Assembly: GCA_964573725.1 (NCBI GenBank)
Contig: CAZNLJ010000029.1
Location: forward strand, 1 to 61,285
Length of the DNA stretch: 61,285 nucleotides
Reading direction: 5' to 3'
From: UBA6168 sp964573725
Lineage (GTDB): Bacteria; Bacteroidota; Bacteroidia; Chitinophagales; Saprospiraceae
Positions 48,690 to 58,524 of this stretch are shown in pieces (position 1 is the first letter of the stretch; the number at the start of each line of letters is the position of its first letter). Below the pieces are notes generated by a model. The model searched no databases, was not told the DNA's origin, and saw only the letters and a list, made by a program, of their open reading frames with translations. Both the position numbers and the translations under genes were made by a program.

Positions 48690-49390
48690 TCCGGTTCTTT
48701 GACTATCTGAACGAAACTGAGGGCTGGGGCATGTCCCGCGGCGGCCAACCACCGCGGGACATGCCCTTACAGCCGCTTCGGGAAAAAACTGGGCTCCCTT
48801 GCCCAGCCTACGTGTGGGCCCAAGGCCATGCAACCGCATATCAGCGACCCGGCCTCCGACAGGCCATCGGTTGACAAGCCTGCAGCGGATACCCACGCCA
48901 CAACCAAGAATTAAAAAATGAAAATAAAAATATTCCGATCAACCATCCTGCCGCCGGGCTTGCTGTCCGGCAGCCTGCAGGCCCAGAAAAACGTCACTTG
49001 CTGCGAACAGGTGACGGGCTTGCAGTACCTCTGGGACACGCTGCTGGATGTGTCCTCCGGCGGCTTCCTCAACACCGGCACGGCGGAGTACAGCCTGGTG
49101 CGCAGTCTGGTCTGCCAGGGGGGCTTCTCAGGCCCGTTCGACGAGGCCGTCCTGCTCGGCTGGCTACCCCGACCCTATCGGCACCGCCGCCGAGCGGATT
49201 GTCCACCTCACCGCGGTGATGAACATCATACCTTATTCAAAAGGAGGATAGAGAAAATGGAAGAAACCGTTACTGCCGTCACCCTCCCTGTCGCCGGCAG
49301 GCACACGGCGATACTGTCGTAGCAGTGAAACGTGCGCCGAGCATGGCCATGCAGACTCAGGAACAGAGAACATCATAAACTCGCTGTAAA
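48690..49390. other. Intergenic region with a decayed gene fragment
   Basis: Apart from the pseudogene fragment (see 48918-49252) nothing is recognised. The first 30 bp after the stop (TCCGGTTCTTTGACTATCTGAA) recur after the stops at 52292 and 57518, so the duplications that made the FSMPD family extended past the coding ends. Confidence 0.5.
48918..49252 (+). pseudogene. Decayed fragment related to the protease/FSMPD family
   Basis: An ATG (MKIKIFRSTILPPGLLSGSLQAQ) opens a frame like a signal peptide but with a weak hydrophobic core. After about 85 residues the frame shifts: the next frame reads AERIVHLTAVMNIIPYSKGG, which matches AELLVHLTAEVNIILPPPG in the protease (about 47700-47755), and then ends. 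This looks like a broken relative of the downstream family. The homology is to one short stretch only, so the call is tentative. Confidence 0.45.
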
Positions 49391-50926
49391 ATGAAAAACC
49401 GAATCCGTTACGGACCATTGCGCCTGTTGCTGTCAGGCGCACTCCTGCCGGCCTTGGCCATGGCCATCCTGCTGCCATGGCAACTGAACAGCCAGACCGA
49501 GCCGTCCGCCCTGCTGGAGCTGCACAGCACCGACAAAGGCTTCCTGTTGCCCCGCATGACGATGGCAGAACGCGATGCCATCGCCGGCCCGGCCACGGGG
49601 CTGATGATTTACAACACGACGGTGGCTGCCATGGAAATCAACCATGGGAGTCCCGCAGCACCGTCCTGGCAAGCCATAGGCCCGCCTCCCATCGGCAGCC
49701 TGGATTGCAACGGCAGCATGAATACGGGAGTCCTGGTGGCTGGCCAGTCGACAGCTGGTGTCAGCGCCAAAGTGCCCTACACGGGCGGCAACGGCGGACC
49801 GCATCCCGGTCAGTCGGTGGCTTCCACGGCAGTACTGGGATTGACGGCCACGCTTGCCCCCGGCAACTTCGCCAATGGCTCCGACTCCCTGGTGTACAAC
49901 ATCACCGGGATGCCGGACGGCGCCGGCACAGCCGCTTTCTCGCTCGACATCGGCAGGCAGGCCTGTACCTTGTCGTTCGCCGTGGAGCCTCCTCCGGGGG
50001 TCATCACTGCCCTGGTCTGTGGCGAGGCAGTAACCACGGGTGTCCTGGCGCCTGGGCTGACGGCTACGGGAGTGAGTGCCAGCGTACCCTACACGGGCGG
50101 CGACGGCAATCCCCACCCCGGCCAGACGGTGACCTCCACCGGGGTGACGGGACTGACGGCCACACTTGCCGCGGGCAACTTCGCCAACGGCAGCGGCAAC
50201 CTGGCATACGCCATCACCGGCACACCCGCCAGTGCCGGCATGGCCAGCTTCGCGCTCGACATCGGCGGGCAGGCCTGCACCCTGTCGCTGAGCACCTGCG
50301 GCGCCTATGTGGACTTGGACGAATGGAAGGCCTTCCTCTGCCACAACCTGGCCTCCGCCAATCCCGCCGCCAATCCCTTGACGCCGAGCTGGGAAATCAT
50401 CGGCGGCTACTGGCAATGGGGCCAGCTTGGACCAGGCGCCAGCCAATGGCTGAACACCAATACGCCGAACTTCGCCCACGGGCCGACGGGCTTCGGTTCC
50501 ACAACGGCCAACAGCGGCAGCATCAGTGGCTGGAGCACCATGATTGCCCCCGACGGCGCCTGGTCGGATGTCTCGAAGACCCCGAACGACCCTTGCCCCA
50601 CGGGCTTCCGCGTACCGACCAGGGAACAGTGGGTGGGTATTCCTTACTACAACACGCAAAGTTATACCGGCACCTGGACGGAAGGCGCCACCAACTACAG
50701 CAGCGGCCGCTTCTTCGGGCCGGGTTTGATGCTCCCTGCCGCCGGGTTTCGCAGCGAATCCAACGGCGAACTGTTCAGCCGCGGCATACAAGGACACTAT
50801 TGGAGCAGCAGCGAAATCGTCGGTAACTACGCCTGGTATTTTTACTTCAGCGACCCTGGTGGTAGTGTATATACAAGCGACGACTACCGGAGGAACGGGA
50901 AATCCCTCCGGTGCATCGCAGAATGA
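49391..50926 (+). CDS. FSMPD surface protein with two beta repeats
   Basis: 511 residues from ATG 49391. A signal peptide (MKNRIRYGPLRLLLSGALLPALAMAILLPWQLNSQ) is followed by a short head (PSALLELHSTDKGFLLPRMTMAERDAIAGPATGLMIYNTT, about 38-77). This head is typical of Bacteroidota surface proteins ending in FSMPD domains. Two copies of the roughly 95-residue beta repeat (about 100-290) precede one FSMPD domain (about 300-511; FLCHNLASANPAANP, GGYWQWGQLGPGASQW, DPCPTGFRVPTREQW, HYWSSSEIVGNYAWYFYFS, KSLRCIAE). There is no T9SS domain. Such proteins are probably extracellular recognition or adhesion molecules. The sequence is first of a tandem array of three paralogs and shares the array's downstream sequence motif weakly. 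Confidence 0.88.
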   Translation: MKNRIRYGPLRLLLSGALLPALAMAILLPWQLNSQTEPSALLELHSTDKGFLLPRMTMAERDAIAGPATGLMIYNTTVAAMEINHGSPAAPSWQAIGPPPIGSLDCNGSMNTGVLVAGQSTAGVSAKVPYTGGNGGPHPGQSVASTAVLGLTATLAPGNFANGSDSLVYNITGMPDGAGTAAFSLDIGRQACTLSFAVEPPPGVITALVCGEAVTTGVLAPGLTATGVSASVPYTGGDGNPHPGQTVTSTGVTGLTATLAAGNFANGSGNLAYAITGTPASAGMASFALDIGGQACTLSLSTCGAYVDLDEWKAFLCHNLASANPAANPLTPSWEIIGGYWQWGQLGPGASQWLNTNTPNFAHGPTGFGSTTANSGSISGWSTMIAPDGAWSDVSKTPNDPCPTGFRVPTREQWVGIPYYNTQSYTGTWTEGATNYSSGRFFGPGLMLPAAGFRSESNGELFSRGIQGHYWSSSEIVGNYAWYFYFSDPGGSVYTSDDYRRNGKSLRCIAE

Positions 50927-51056
50927 CCGGTTGTTGCCTGTTTGACTGTTTTCAATGACAAAGCAAAGGGTTGTGGGCACAGCCGTCCGGAATTGGCAGT
51001 TCCAGACCAGACTGCCGGTGTGACAGCCACTACAAGAGAACAATATCACGAATACA

Positions 51057-52292
51057 ATGAAAGAAAACCGAATCAGCTGTAGACCATCGCGCCCGGTGCT
51101 GCCTGGCGGCCTCCTGTGCTTGCTGGTATGCACAATCCTGTTGCCCTGGCAGCTGTATAGCCAGGCCGAGCCATCCGCCTTGCTGGAATTGCAAAGCACC
51201 GACCAAGGATTCCTGCTGCCCCGCATGACCGAAGCCGAGCGCAATTCCATTGCCAGCCCGGCCACCGGGCTGATCGTCTACAACACCACATCGGTCTGCC
51301 TCAATGTGAACATCGGCTCACCTGTAGCGCCGAACTGGCAGGGCATCAGTTGTTGGCAAGGTAGGATCGGCACCCTGAGCTGTGGCGGCGCTGTAACCAC
51401 CGGCCTCCTGACCGACGGACTGGCGGCGGCAGGTGTGTCTGCCGCCGTTCCTTACACAGGTGGCAACGGCGGCCCGCACCCCGGCCAGACAGTGGGCTCC
51501 GGCGGGGTGACCGGACTGACGGCCACCCTCGCAGCGGGCTACTTCGCCAACGGCGCCGACAGCCTGAGCTATGCCATCAGCGGCACGCCCTCAACTTACG
51601 GCACGGCCAGCTTCGCCCTGAACATCGGCGGGCAGACCTGCACACTCACCCTGCCTGTATCTGCCGTCTGTGGCGCTAAGGTCAACGCCACGGATTACAA
51701 AATATTCATGTGCCACAACCTGGCGGCTGCAAACACCGCCGCAGATCCCTTCGCCCCGAGCTGGGAGATCATCGGCGGCTACTGGCAATGGGGCCGCAAG
51801 GGGCCCGACCCCAGCCAATGGCTGAACACCAACACGCCGAACTTCGCCCACGGTCCTACAGGGCCCGGCATCGGCGAAACCAACGAGACAGCAGTCAGCG
51901 GCTGGGACCAGACAGAAGCACCAGGCGGTGCCTGGTCGGATGCTTCGAAAACCGCCGATGACCCCTGTCCTCCGGGTTACCGTGTTCCGACCTCAGCGCA
52001 ATGGGCTAGTGTGCGTACCTACAACGCCCAAAGCGCTACCGGCACCTGGACCTCCAGTTCCACCAACTACAGCAGCGGCCGCTTCTTCGGGCCCGACTTG
52101 ATGCTGCCGGCGGCTGAAAGCCGCATCTACCTTAGCGGTCAGCTGTTCAGCCGCGGCAGCAACGGCAGCTATTGGAGCAGCGCAGAGGACGGGTCGGGCT
52201 ACGCCTGGTACCTGGGCTTCGACAGCGGCGGTGCCTACTCGTACTACACCAACCGGCGGTTCGGTCTATCCCTCAGGTGCATCGCAGAATGA
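51057..52292 (+). CDS. FSMPD surface protein with one beta repeat
   Basis: 411 residues from ATG 51057, with the same layout as its neighbour but one repeat only. Signal peptide and head (PSALLELQSTDQGFLLPRMTEAERNSIASPATGLIVYNTT) to about residue 80, one beta repeat (about 105-200; GGAVTTGLLTDGLAAAG, GGNGGPHPGQTVGSGGVTGLTATL), then FSMPD (about 200-411; FMCHNLAAANTAADP, WGRKGPDPSQW, DDPCPPGYRVPTSAQW, SYWSSAEDGSGYAWYLGFD, LSLRCIAE). The region between head and repeat reads CLNVNIGSPVAPNWQGISCWQG. It is 130 bp downstream of the first paralog. The extra or missing repeat between paralogs points to repeat-number change by recombination. Confidence 0.88.
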   Translation: MKENRISCRPSRPVLPGGLLCLLVCTILLPWQLYSQAEPSALLELQSTDQGFLLPRMTEAERNSIASPATGLIVYNTTSVCLNVNIGSPVAPNWQGISCWQGRIGTLSCGGAVTTGLLTDGLAAAGVSAAVPYTGGNGGPHPGQTVGSGGVTGLTATLAAGYFANGADSLSYAISGTPSTYGTASFALNIGGQTCTLTLPVSAVCGAKVNATDYKIFMCHNLAAANTAADPFAPSWEIIGGYWQWGRKGPDPSQWLNTNTPNFAHGPTGPGIGETNETAVSGWDQTEAPGGAWSDASKTADDPCPPGYRVPTSAQWASVRTYNAQSATGTWTSSSTNYSSGRFFGPDLMLPAAESRIYLSGQLFSRGSNGSYWSSAEDGSGYAWYLGFDSGGAYSYYTNRRFGLSLRCIAE

Positions 52293-52547
52293 TCCGGTGC
52301 TTTAACTATTTGACTATTTATGGATAGTGGGCTTTAAAACCAATAAAAGTGTAATTGTCCAGACCCCTTTGCAGATGCCGTTTTCCTGCCGGACGGGAGG
52401 CTGACAGCATCGAATGAATTTCAATTGATGTTGTCTTTCAATCTTGACAAGGAGCGCCGTGGCTTGCTCAGGTCCAGCCGCCGGCGTGCCCGGCAGATGC
52501 CGGGTCCAGGCCATGCAACCACTACAAACGTACAACTTCATTACACA

Positions 52548-55500
52548 ATGAAAGAAAACCGAACCAGTCACAGGCCATCTCGCCGGGTGTTGCCGGGCAG
52601 CCTACCGCAGGTCCTGGCTTGGGCCATGCTGGTACTGTTACCCTTACAGCTGTCAGGTCAGACCGAGCCTTCCGCCCTGATGGATTTGCAAAGCACGGAC
52701 AAAGGGTTCCTGCCGCCGCGCATGACCCAGGCCCAGCGCGATGCCATCGCCAATCCGGCTGTCGGGCTGATCATCTACAACACCACGACAGCCTGCCTGG
52801 AAATCAACTTCGGCGGCCCCACCACCCCGGAGTGGCAGGAAGTCGATTGCTGGCGAGGCAGGATCGGGAGCCTCGGATGCGGTAACAGCGTGACCACCGG
52901 GATCCTGGTATCCGGTCTGGCTGCGACCGGTGTGAGTGTCAGCGTCCCGTACACGGACGGCAACGGCGGCCCGCATCCCGGCCAGACGGTGAGCGCGGAG
53001 GGGGTGCCTGGCTTGACAGCCACACTCGCCGCCGGCAATTTCGCCGCCGGCAGCGGCCCGCTGACTTATCACATCACAGGCACACCGGTGGGCACCGGAA
53101 CGGCCAGCTTCGCGCTTGACATCGGCGGGCGGACCTGTACCTTGTCGGTTGTCGTAGGATTACCACCCGGGGTCATCAGTGCGCTCCATTGCAGCGGCGC
53201 TGTTACAGCAGGCAGCCTCCAGCCCGGCCAGGCGGCTTCCGGCGTGTTCGTCAAAGTGCCCTACACCGGCGGCGGCAACGGCGGCACCCACCCCGGCCAG
53301 ACGGTGTCCTCCACCGGGGTTGCCGGCCTGACGGCCACGCTCCCGGCAGGTAGCTTCGCCAATGGGGCCGACAGCCTGCAATACACGATTACAGGAACGC
53401 CCGCGGCAGGCGGTATCGCCAGCTTCGCCCTCGACATCGGCGGGCAGGCCTGCACGCTTTCCGTGACAGTAGGCTGCGGTGCTTACGTGGCACCCAACCT
53501 ATGGAAAGAATTCTCGTGCCACAACCTGGCTGCCGCCAACACCGCCTCCGACCCATTCACCCCGAGCTGGGAGATTATCGGCGGCTACTGGCAGTGGGGC
53601 CGGAAAGGACCGGATGCCAGCCAGTGGCTGAATACGAATACGCCGAACTTCGCCCACGGACCTACAGGCCCGGGTGCCGGCGAGACCAACGAGTGGGACG
53701 TAAGCGGCTGGGACCAGACTGAAGCACCAGGCGGTGCCTGGTCGGATGCCGCGAAAACCGCAAACGACCCTTGCCCGACAGGCTTCCGTATACCGACCTA
53801 TGCGCAGTGGGAAGGGGTCCTGACGAACAATATCCAGCAAGTCACCGGTACTTGGTCCAATAACACGACCAACTACTCCAGCGGCCGTTTCTTCGGGCCC
53901 GGCCTGATGCTCCCGGCGGCAGGATTCCGTGGCCCCAGCAATGGTACGCGGGGATACCACGGTAGTCAGGGCCACTATTGGAGCAGCCGGGCGTTCGAGA
54001 CCTTAGCTGGATGGGAATTGAATTTCAGCAACAACAGCGCCAATATACTAGTCACCAGCCGGCGGTACGGGCTTCCCCTCCGCTGCATCGCCGATGACTT
54101 CTCGGGCAGCATCGGCTCGCTCAACTGCGGCGGGGCTGTGCTTTCCGATTTCCTGTTCTCCGGACAGCCGGCCACCGGCGTTATTGCCAAGGTGCCCTAC
54201 ACCGGCGGCAACGGTGGCACGCATCCCGGCCAGCCGGTGTCCTCCACCGGGGTTGCCGGCCTGACGGTCACGCTGCCGGCAGGCAGCTTCGCCAATGGGG
54301 CCGACAGCCTGCAATACACGATTACCGGAACGCCCGTGGCAAGCGGTATCGCCAGCTTCGCCCTGGACATCGGCGGGCAGGCCTGCACGCTGTCGGTGAC
54401 GGTCGGGGCGGGCATCAGTTCGCTGAACTGTGCGGGTGCAGGGGTTACCGGCAGTTTGACCGCCGGCCAGGTGGCGTCCGGGGTGAGCGCCAGCGTTCCC
54501 TATACGGGTGGCAACGGCGGCACCTACGCGCTGCAATCGGTCTCTTCCACCGGGGTGATGGGGCTGACGGCTACACTGTCGGCCGGCACCTTTGTCAACG
54601 GGGCAGGTAGTCTGGACTACATCATCACCGGTACGCCGGCTACCTACGGACTGGCCAGCTTCGCCCTGGACATCGGCGGGCAAAGCTGCACGCTCACCCT
54701 GCCTGTCTCCACCGGCTGCCGTGCCAAGGTGGACGCCACCTACTACAGGGACTTCCTGTGCCATAACCTCGGCGCTGCCAACACCTCCGCCGCGCCCTTC
54801 ACCCCGAGCTGGGAAATCAACGGCGGCTACTGGCAGTGGGGCCGCAAGGGACCCGACCCCGGCCAGTGGCCGAACACCAACACGGCGAACTTCGCCCACG
54901 GGCCCACAGGGCCCGGTCCCGGCGAGACCAACGAGGCGGCCGTCAGCGGCTGGGACCTGACAGTTGCCCCCAACGGCGCCTGGTCGGATGTCGCCAAGAC
55001 CCCCGATGACCCTTGCCCAACGGGCTTCCGCGTGCCAGCCAAGGCACAGTGGGAGGCCGTCCTGGCAAACAATACCCAAAGCATTACCGGCTCCTGGACC
55101 TCCGGTGCCACCAACTACAGCAGTGGCCGCTTCTTCGGGCCCGGCCTGATGCTCCCGGCGGCCGGATACCGCAACTTCAGCGACGGGGCGCTTTACAGTC
55201 GTGGCTTCGACAATTATTATTGGAGCAGCACGCAATTCGGCTCGGACTACGCCTGGTATCTGGAATTCGAAAGCGGAGGAGCTGCCGTGGGCAACTATGC
55301 CCGGCAGGAAGGGGAACCCCTCCGCTGTATCGCGGAAGACTTTCCAGGCAGCATCGGCACGCTCAACTGCGGCGGGGCTGTGCTTTCCAATGTCCTGTTC
55401 TCCGGACTGCCGGCCACCGGCATTATTGCCAAGGTGCCCTACACCGGCGGCAACGGCGGCACGCACCCCGGCCAGACGGTGACCTCCACCGGCGTGAGCG

Positions 55501-57518
55501 GCCTGGCGGCCACCCTCGCTGCCAGTGGCTTCAACTTCGGGGCCGACAGCCTTGAATATGTCATCACCGGTACGCCGGCTACCCACGGACTGGCCAGCTT
55601 CGCCCTGGACATCGGCGGGCAAAGCTGCACGCTGTCGGTGACGGTCGGGGCGGGTATCAGTTCGCTGAACTGCGCGGGTGCAGGGGTTACCGGCAGTTTG
55701 ACCGCCGGCCAGGTGGCGTCCGGGGTGAGCGCCAGCGTTCCCTATACGGGTGGCAACGGCGGCACCTACGCGCTGCAATCGGTCTCTTCCACCGGGGTGA
55801 TGGGGCTGACGGCTACACTGTCGGCCGGCACCTTTGTCAACGGGGCAGGTAGTCTGGACTACATCATCACCGGTACGCCGGATACCCACGGACCGGCCAG
55901 CTTCGCCCTGGACATCGTGGGGCAAAGCTGCACGCTCACCCTGCCTGTCTCCACCGGCTGCCGTGCCAAGGTGAACGCCACCTACTACAAGGACTTCCTG
56001 TGCCATAACCTCGGCGCTGCCAACACCTCCGCCGCGCCCTTTACCCCGAGCTGGGAAATCAACGGCGGCTACTGGCAGTGGGGCCGTAAGGGACCCGACC
56101 CCGGCCAGTGGCCGAACACCAACACGGCGAACTTCGCCCACGGGCCCACAGGGCCCGGTCCCGGCGAGACCAACGAGGCGGCCGTCAGCGGCTGGGACCT
56201 GACAGTTGCCCCCAACGGCGCCTGGTCGGATGTCGCCAAGACCCCCGATGACCCTTGCCCAACGGGCTTCCGCGTGCCAGCCAAGGCACAGTGGGAGGCC
56301 GTCCTGGCAAACAATACCCAAAGCATTACCGGCTCCTGGACCTCCGGTGCCACCAACTACAGCAGTGGCCGCTTCTTCGGGCCCGGCCTGATGCTCCCGG
56401 CGGCCGGATACCGCAACTTCAGCGACGGGGCGCTTTACAGTCGTGGCTTCGACAATTATTATTGGAGCAGCACGCAATTCGGCTCGGACTACGCCTGGTA
56501 TCTGGAATTCGAAAGCGGAGGAGCTGCCGTGGGCAACTATGCCCGGCAGGAAGGGGAACCCCTCCGCTGTATCGCGGAAGACTTTCCAGGCAGCATCGGC
56601 ACGCTCAACTGCGGCGGGGCTGTGCTTTCCAATGTCCTGTTCTCCGGACTGCCGGCCACCGGCATTATTGCCAAGGTGCCCTACACCGGCGGCAACGGCG
56701 GCACGCACCCCGGCCAGACGGTGACCTCCACCGGCGTGAGCGGCCTGACGGCCACCCTCGCTGCCAGCGGCTTCAACTTCGGGGCCGACAGCCTTGAATT
56801 TGTCATCACCGGTACGCCGGCTACCTACGGACTGGCCAGCTTCGCCCTGGACATCGGCGGGCAAAGCTGCACGCTCAACCTGCCTGTCTCCACCGGCTGC
56901 CGTGCCAAGGTGAACGTGACGGACTTCAAGGACTTCCTATGCCATAACCTCGGCGCTGCCAACACCTCCGCCGCGCCCTTTACCCCGAGCTGGGAAATCA
57001 ACGGCGGCTACTGGCAGTGGGGCCGTAAGGGACCCGACCCCGGCCAGTGGCCGAACACCAACACGGCGAACTTCGCCCACGGGCCCACAGGGTCCGGTCC
57101 CGGCGAAACCAACCAGGCGGCCGTCAGCGGCTGGGACCAGACAGCCGCCCCCAACGGCGCCTGGTCGGATGTCGCCAAGACCCCCGATGACCCTTGCCCG
57201 ACGGGCTTCCGCGTGCCAGCCAAGGCCCAGTGGGAGGCCGTCCTGGCAAACAATACCCAAAGCATTACCGGCACCTGGACCCCCGCAGCCACCAACTACA
57301 GCAGTGGCCGCTTCTTCGGGTCGGCCTTGATGCTCCCGGCGGCCGGGTACCGTGACTCAGACGGGACCTTGCTCTACCGCGGCTACGACGGCCGCTATTG
57401 GAGCAGCACGGAGAATGGCAGTAGCAACGCCTGGTACCTGTACTTCGACAGCGGTAATGCCAGCACGTACGGCTACGTCCGGACGGACGGTCGCTCCGTC
57501 CGCTGCATCGCGGAATAA
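52548..57518 (+). CDS. Giant FSMPD surface protein with four FSMPD domains
   Basis: 1656 residues from ATG 52548 (MKENRTSHRPSRRVLPGSLPQVLAWAMLVLLPLQLSGQ); the frame is open 41 codons further upstream, but this ATG begins the signal peptide. The head (ALMDLQSTDKGFLPPRMTQAQRDAIANPAVGLIIYNTT) is as in the neighbours. Seven beta repeats of about 95-100 residues and four FSMPD domains follow in the order 2 repeats-FSMPD, 2 repeats-FSMPD, 2 repeats-FSMPD, 1 repeat-FSMPD. FSMPD signatures occur four times (CHNL.AAN, GGYWQWGRKGPD, DPCPTGFR.P, YWSS, LRCIA/VRCIAE). The second and third FSMPD domains are nearly identical at the DNA level because of a recent 1242-bp duplication. No T9SS domain is visible. 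Probably a long surface display protein. Confidence 0.88.
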   Translation: MKENRTSHRPSRRVLPGSLPQVLAWAMLVLLPLQLSGQTEPSALMDLQSTDKGFLPPRMTQAQRDAIANPAVGLIIYNTTTACLEINFGGPTTPEWQEVDCWRGRIGSLGCGNSVTTGILVSGLAATGVSVSVPYTDGNGGPHPGQTVSAEGVPGLTATLAAGNFAAGSGPLTYHITGTPVGTGTASFALDIGGRTCTLSVVVGLPPGVISALHCSGAVTAGSLQPGQAASGVFVKVPYTGGGNGGTHPGQTVSSTGVAGLTATLPAGSFANGADSLQYTITGTPAAGGIASFALDIGGQACTLSVTVGCGAYVAPNLWKEFSCHNLAAANTASDPFTPSWEIIGGYWQWGRKGPDASQWLNTNTPNFAHGPTGPGAGETNEWDVSGWDQTEAPGGAWSDAAKTANDPCPTGFRIPTYAQWEGVLTNNIQQVTGTWSNNTTNYSSGRFFGPGLMLPAAGFRGPSNGTRGYHGSQGHYWSSRAFETLAGWELNFSNNSANILVTSRRYGLPLRCIADDFSGSIGSLNCGGAVLSDFLFSGQPATGVIAKVPYTGGNGGTHPGQPVSSTGVAGLTVTLPAGSFANGADSLQYTITGTPVASGIASFALDIGGQACTLSVTVGAGISSLNCAGAGVTGSLTAGQVASGVSASVPYTGGNGGTYALQSVSSTGVMGLTATLSAGTFVNGAGSLDYIITGTPATYGLASFALDIGGQSCTLTLPVSTGCRAKVDATYYRDFLCHNLGAANTSAAPFTPSWEINGGYWQWGRKGPDPGQWPNTNTANFAHGPTGPGPGETNEAAVSGWDLTVAPNGAWSDVAKTPDDPCPTGFRVPAKAQWEAVLANNTQSITGSWTSGATNYSSGRFFGPGLMLPAAGYRNFSDGALYSRGFDNYYWSSTQFGSDYAWYLEFESGGAAVGNYARQEGEPLRCIAEDFPGSIGTLNCGGAVLSNVLFSGLPATGIIAKVPYTGGNGGTHPGQTVTSTGVSGLAATLAASGFNFGADSLEYVITGTPATHGLASFALDIGGQSCTLSVTVGAGISSLNCAGAGVTGSLTAGQVASGVSASVPYTGGNGGTYALQSVSSTGVMGLTATLSAGTFVNGAGSLDYIITGTPDTHGPASFALDIVGQSCTLTLPVSTGCRAKVNATYYKDFLCHNLGAANTSAAPFTPSWEINGGYWQWGRKGPDPGQWPNTNTANFAHGPTGPGPGETNEAAVSGWDLTVAPNGAWSDVAKTPDDPCPTGFRVPAKAQWEAVLANNTQSITGSWTSGATNYSSGRFFGPGLMLPAAGYRNFSDGALYSRGFDNYYWSSTQFGSDYAWYLEFESGGAAVGNYARQEGEPLRCIAEDFPGSIGTLNCGGAVLSNVLFSGLPATGIIAKVPYTGGNGGTHPGQTVTSTGVSGLTATLAASGFNFGADSLEFVITGTPATYGLASFALDIGGQSCTLNLPVSTGCRAKVNVTDFKDFLCHNLGAANTSAAPFTPSWEINGGYWQWGRKGPDPGQWPNTNTANFAHGPTGSGPGETNQAAVSGWDQTAAPNGAWSDVAKTPDDPCPTGFRVPAKAQWEAVLANNTQSITGTWTPAATNYSSGRFFGSALMLPAAGYRDSDGTLLYRGYDGRYWSSTENGSSNAWYLYFDSGNASTYGYVRTDGRSVRCIAE
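54421..55662 (+). repeat. 1242-bp tandem duplication, copy 1
   Basis: Equivalent sequence recurs 1242 bp (414 codons) later. The two copies are almost identical over about 54390-55630 versus 55632-56872, differing at a handful of bases. The unit encodes beta repeat, FSMPD, beta repeat. It is in frame. Confidence 0.9.
55663..56872 (+). repeat. 1242-bp tandem duplication, copy 2
   Basis: Second copy of the unit starting at 54421. After about 56873 the match shifts register: the final FSMPD domain joins here without the intervening repeat B, a difference of 303 bp (939 instead of 1242 bp between equivalent FSMPD points at 55943 and 56882). Confidence 0.88.
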
Positions 57519-58524
57519 TCCGGTTCTTCGAGTATTTGACTATCTGAATCTTGAGATCCGGTCGCTTGGGTGCAGCCGGTGAAAAGAAGTAGTCTCATAA
57601 ACTTTTGTGGGGCATATGTCCCTGCGGCTGGTTTTCTACGACCTCGACGTGCCGACTTCGGTTTTGCACGGCCCACGTCCGCCATCGGTCCCATATCGAT
57701 TTTGGCAGGACAAAAGCCACCCGGTGCTCCAAGCCTTTCTCTGGGGAGGCCATTGGATACCTTCTGCTGTTACACAAGCTCCTGAGCGATTGTGTTCTTA
57801 ATGCACTGAAAAATATTGGAAATTTAGCAGGAGAAAAGGGATAAAGCCTTCCTGAAATGTCTGTAAGTGGATCGGCACAGAACTCAAGTAACGGATGCTT
57901 GCCCACATGGGCAAATTCCAGGGCCGGTATTCGAAGACCTTAGTATCCGTTTCATCCGTAGCAGGAACACCCAATTCCGGCCATTCAAATATACGCCACC
58001 GGCGTTCCGGGCGATGACTATGGCAGATTGACACGCTTCGGGATAATACCTTTCCGGTCGAAGCTGCCGATTTGTGCATCCAAGCGGTGACCCGGACGGT
58101 GGCCACGGCCTTACTACGTACCGTTTGGGGCGGTCATGAAGGTTTATCCTGCTATTTACACTGCGGCGGTGTGGGAAAAGCCGACCGACAGGGCGGTGCA
58201 CACCGGAACCAGGTTCGGACTTCAAGGCCAAATGCCGTCAAGCCGAAGGCTAGCGGGCCTATGCCAAAATCTGGCCGGTGTCCATACCGCTGTCTGTCCC
58301 TTTGCCCTGGGTAGGGCGTTGCTATCCTCAACGGCCGGATATAACAGGTCTTAACATGTAGACACGCCCTCAAATTTGAGTGGTTGGTCAAGGTGTGGCC
58401 GGCTGGCAATTATGCGCACGGAACAGGAGGATCGGGGGGGGCGCCTGCATCCGGCGTCGAAGATCTCGTGATGGGGCATGGAACGGGAAATCGGAGGACA
58501 GTAATGAGGAGCTTTGACACCCGG
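57519..58524. other. Intergenic region, no gene recognised
   Basis: 1006 bp between the giant FSMPD gene and the convergent regulator gene. The first 30 bp repeat the post-stop motif of the FSMPD family. Short ORFs lack signal peptides, domains or credible starts. Near 57711-57731 a stretch resembles 6265-6285. No tRNA or clear terminator was found. Confidence 0.4.

Noticed and set aside
54048..56864. 938-codon minus-strand open frame over the giant FSMPD gene
   Set aside because: Shadow frame produced by the GC-rich repeats; it has no domains and mirrors the duplication.
54421..56872. Direct repeats as a CRISPR array
   Set aside because: Repeats are long, coding and in frame, without short repeat-spacer structure.
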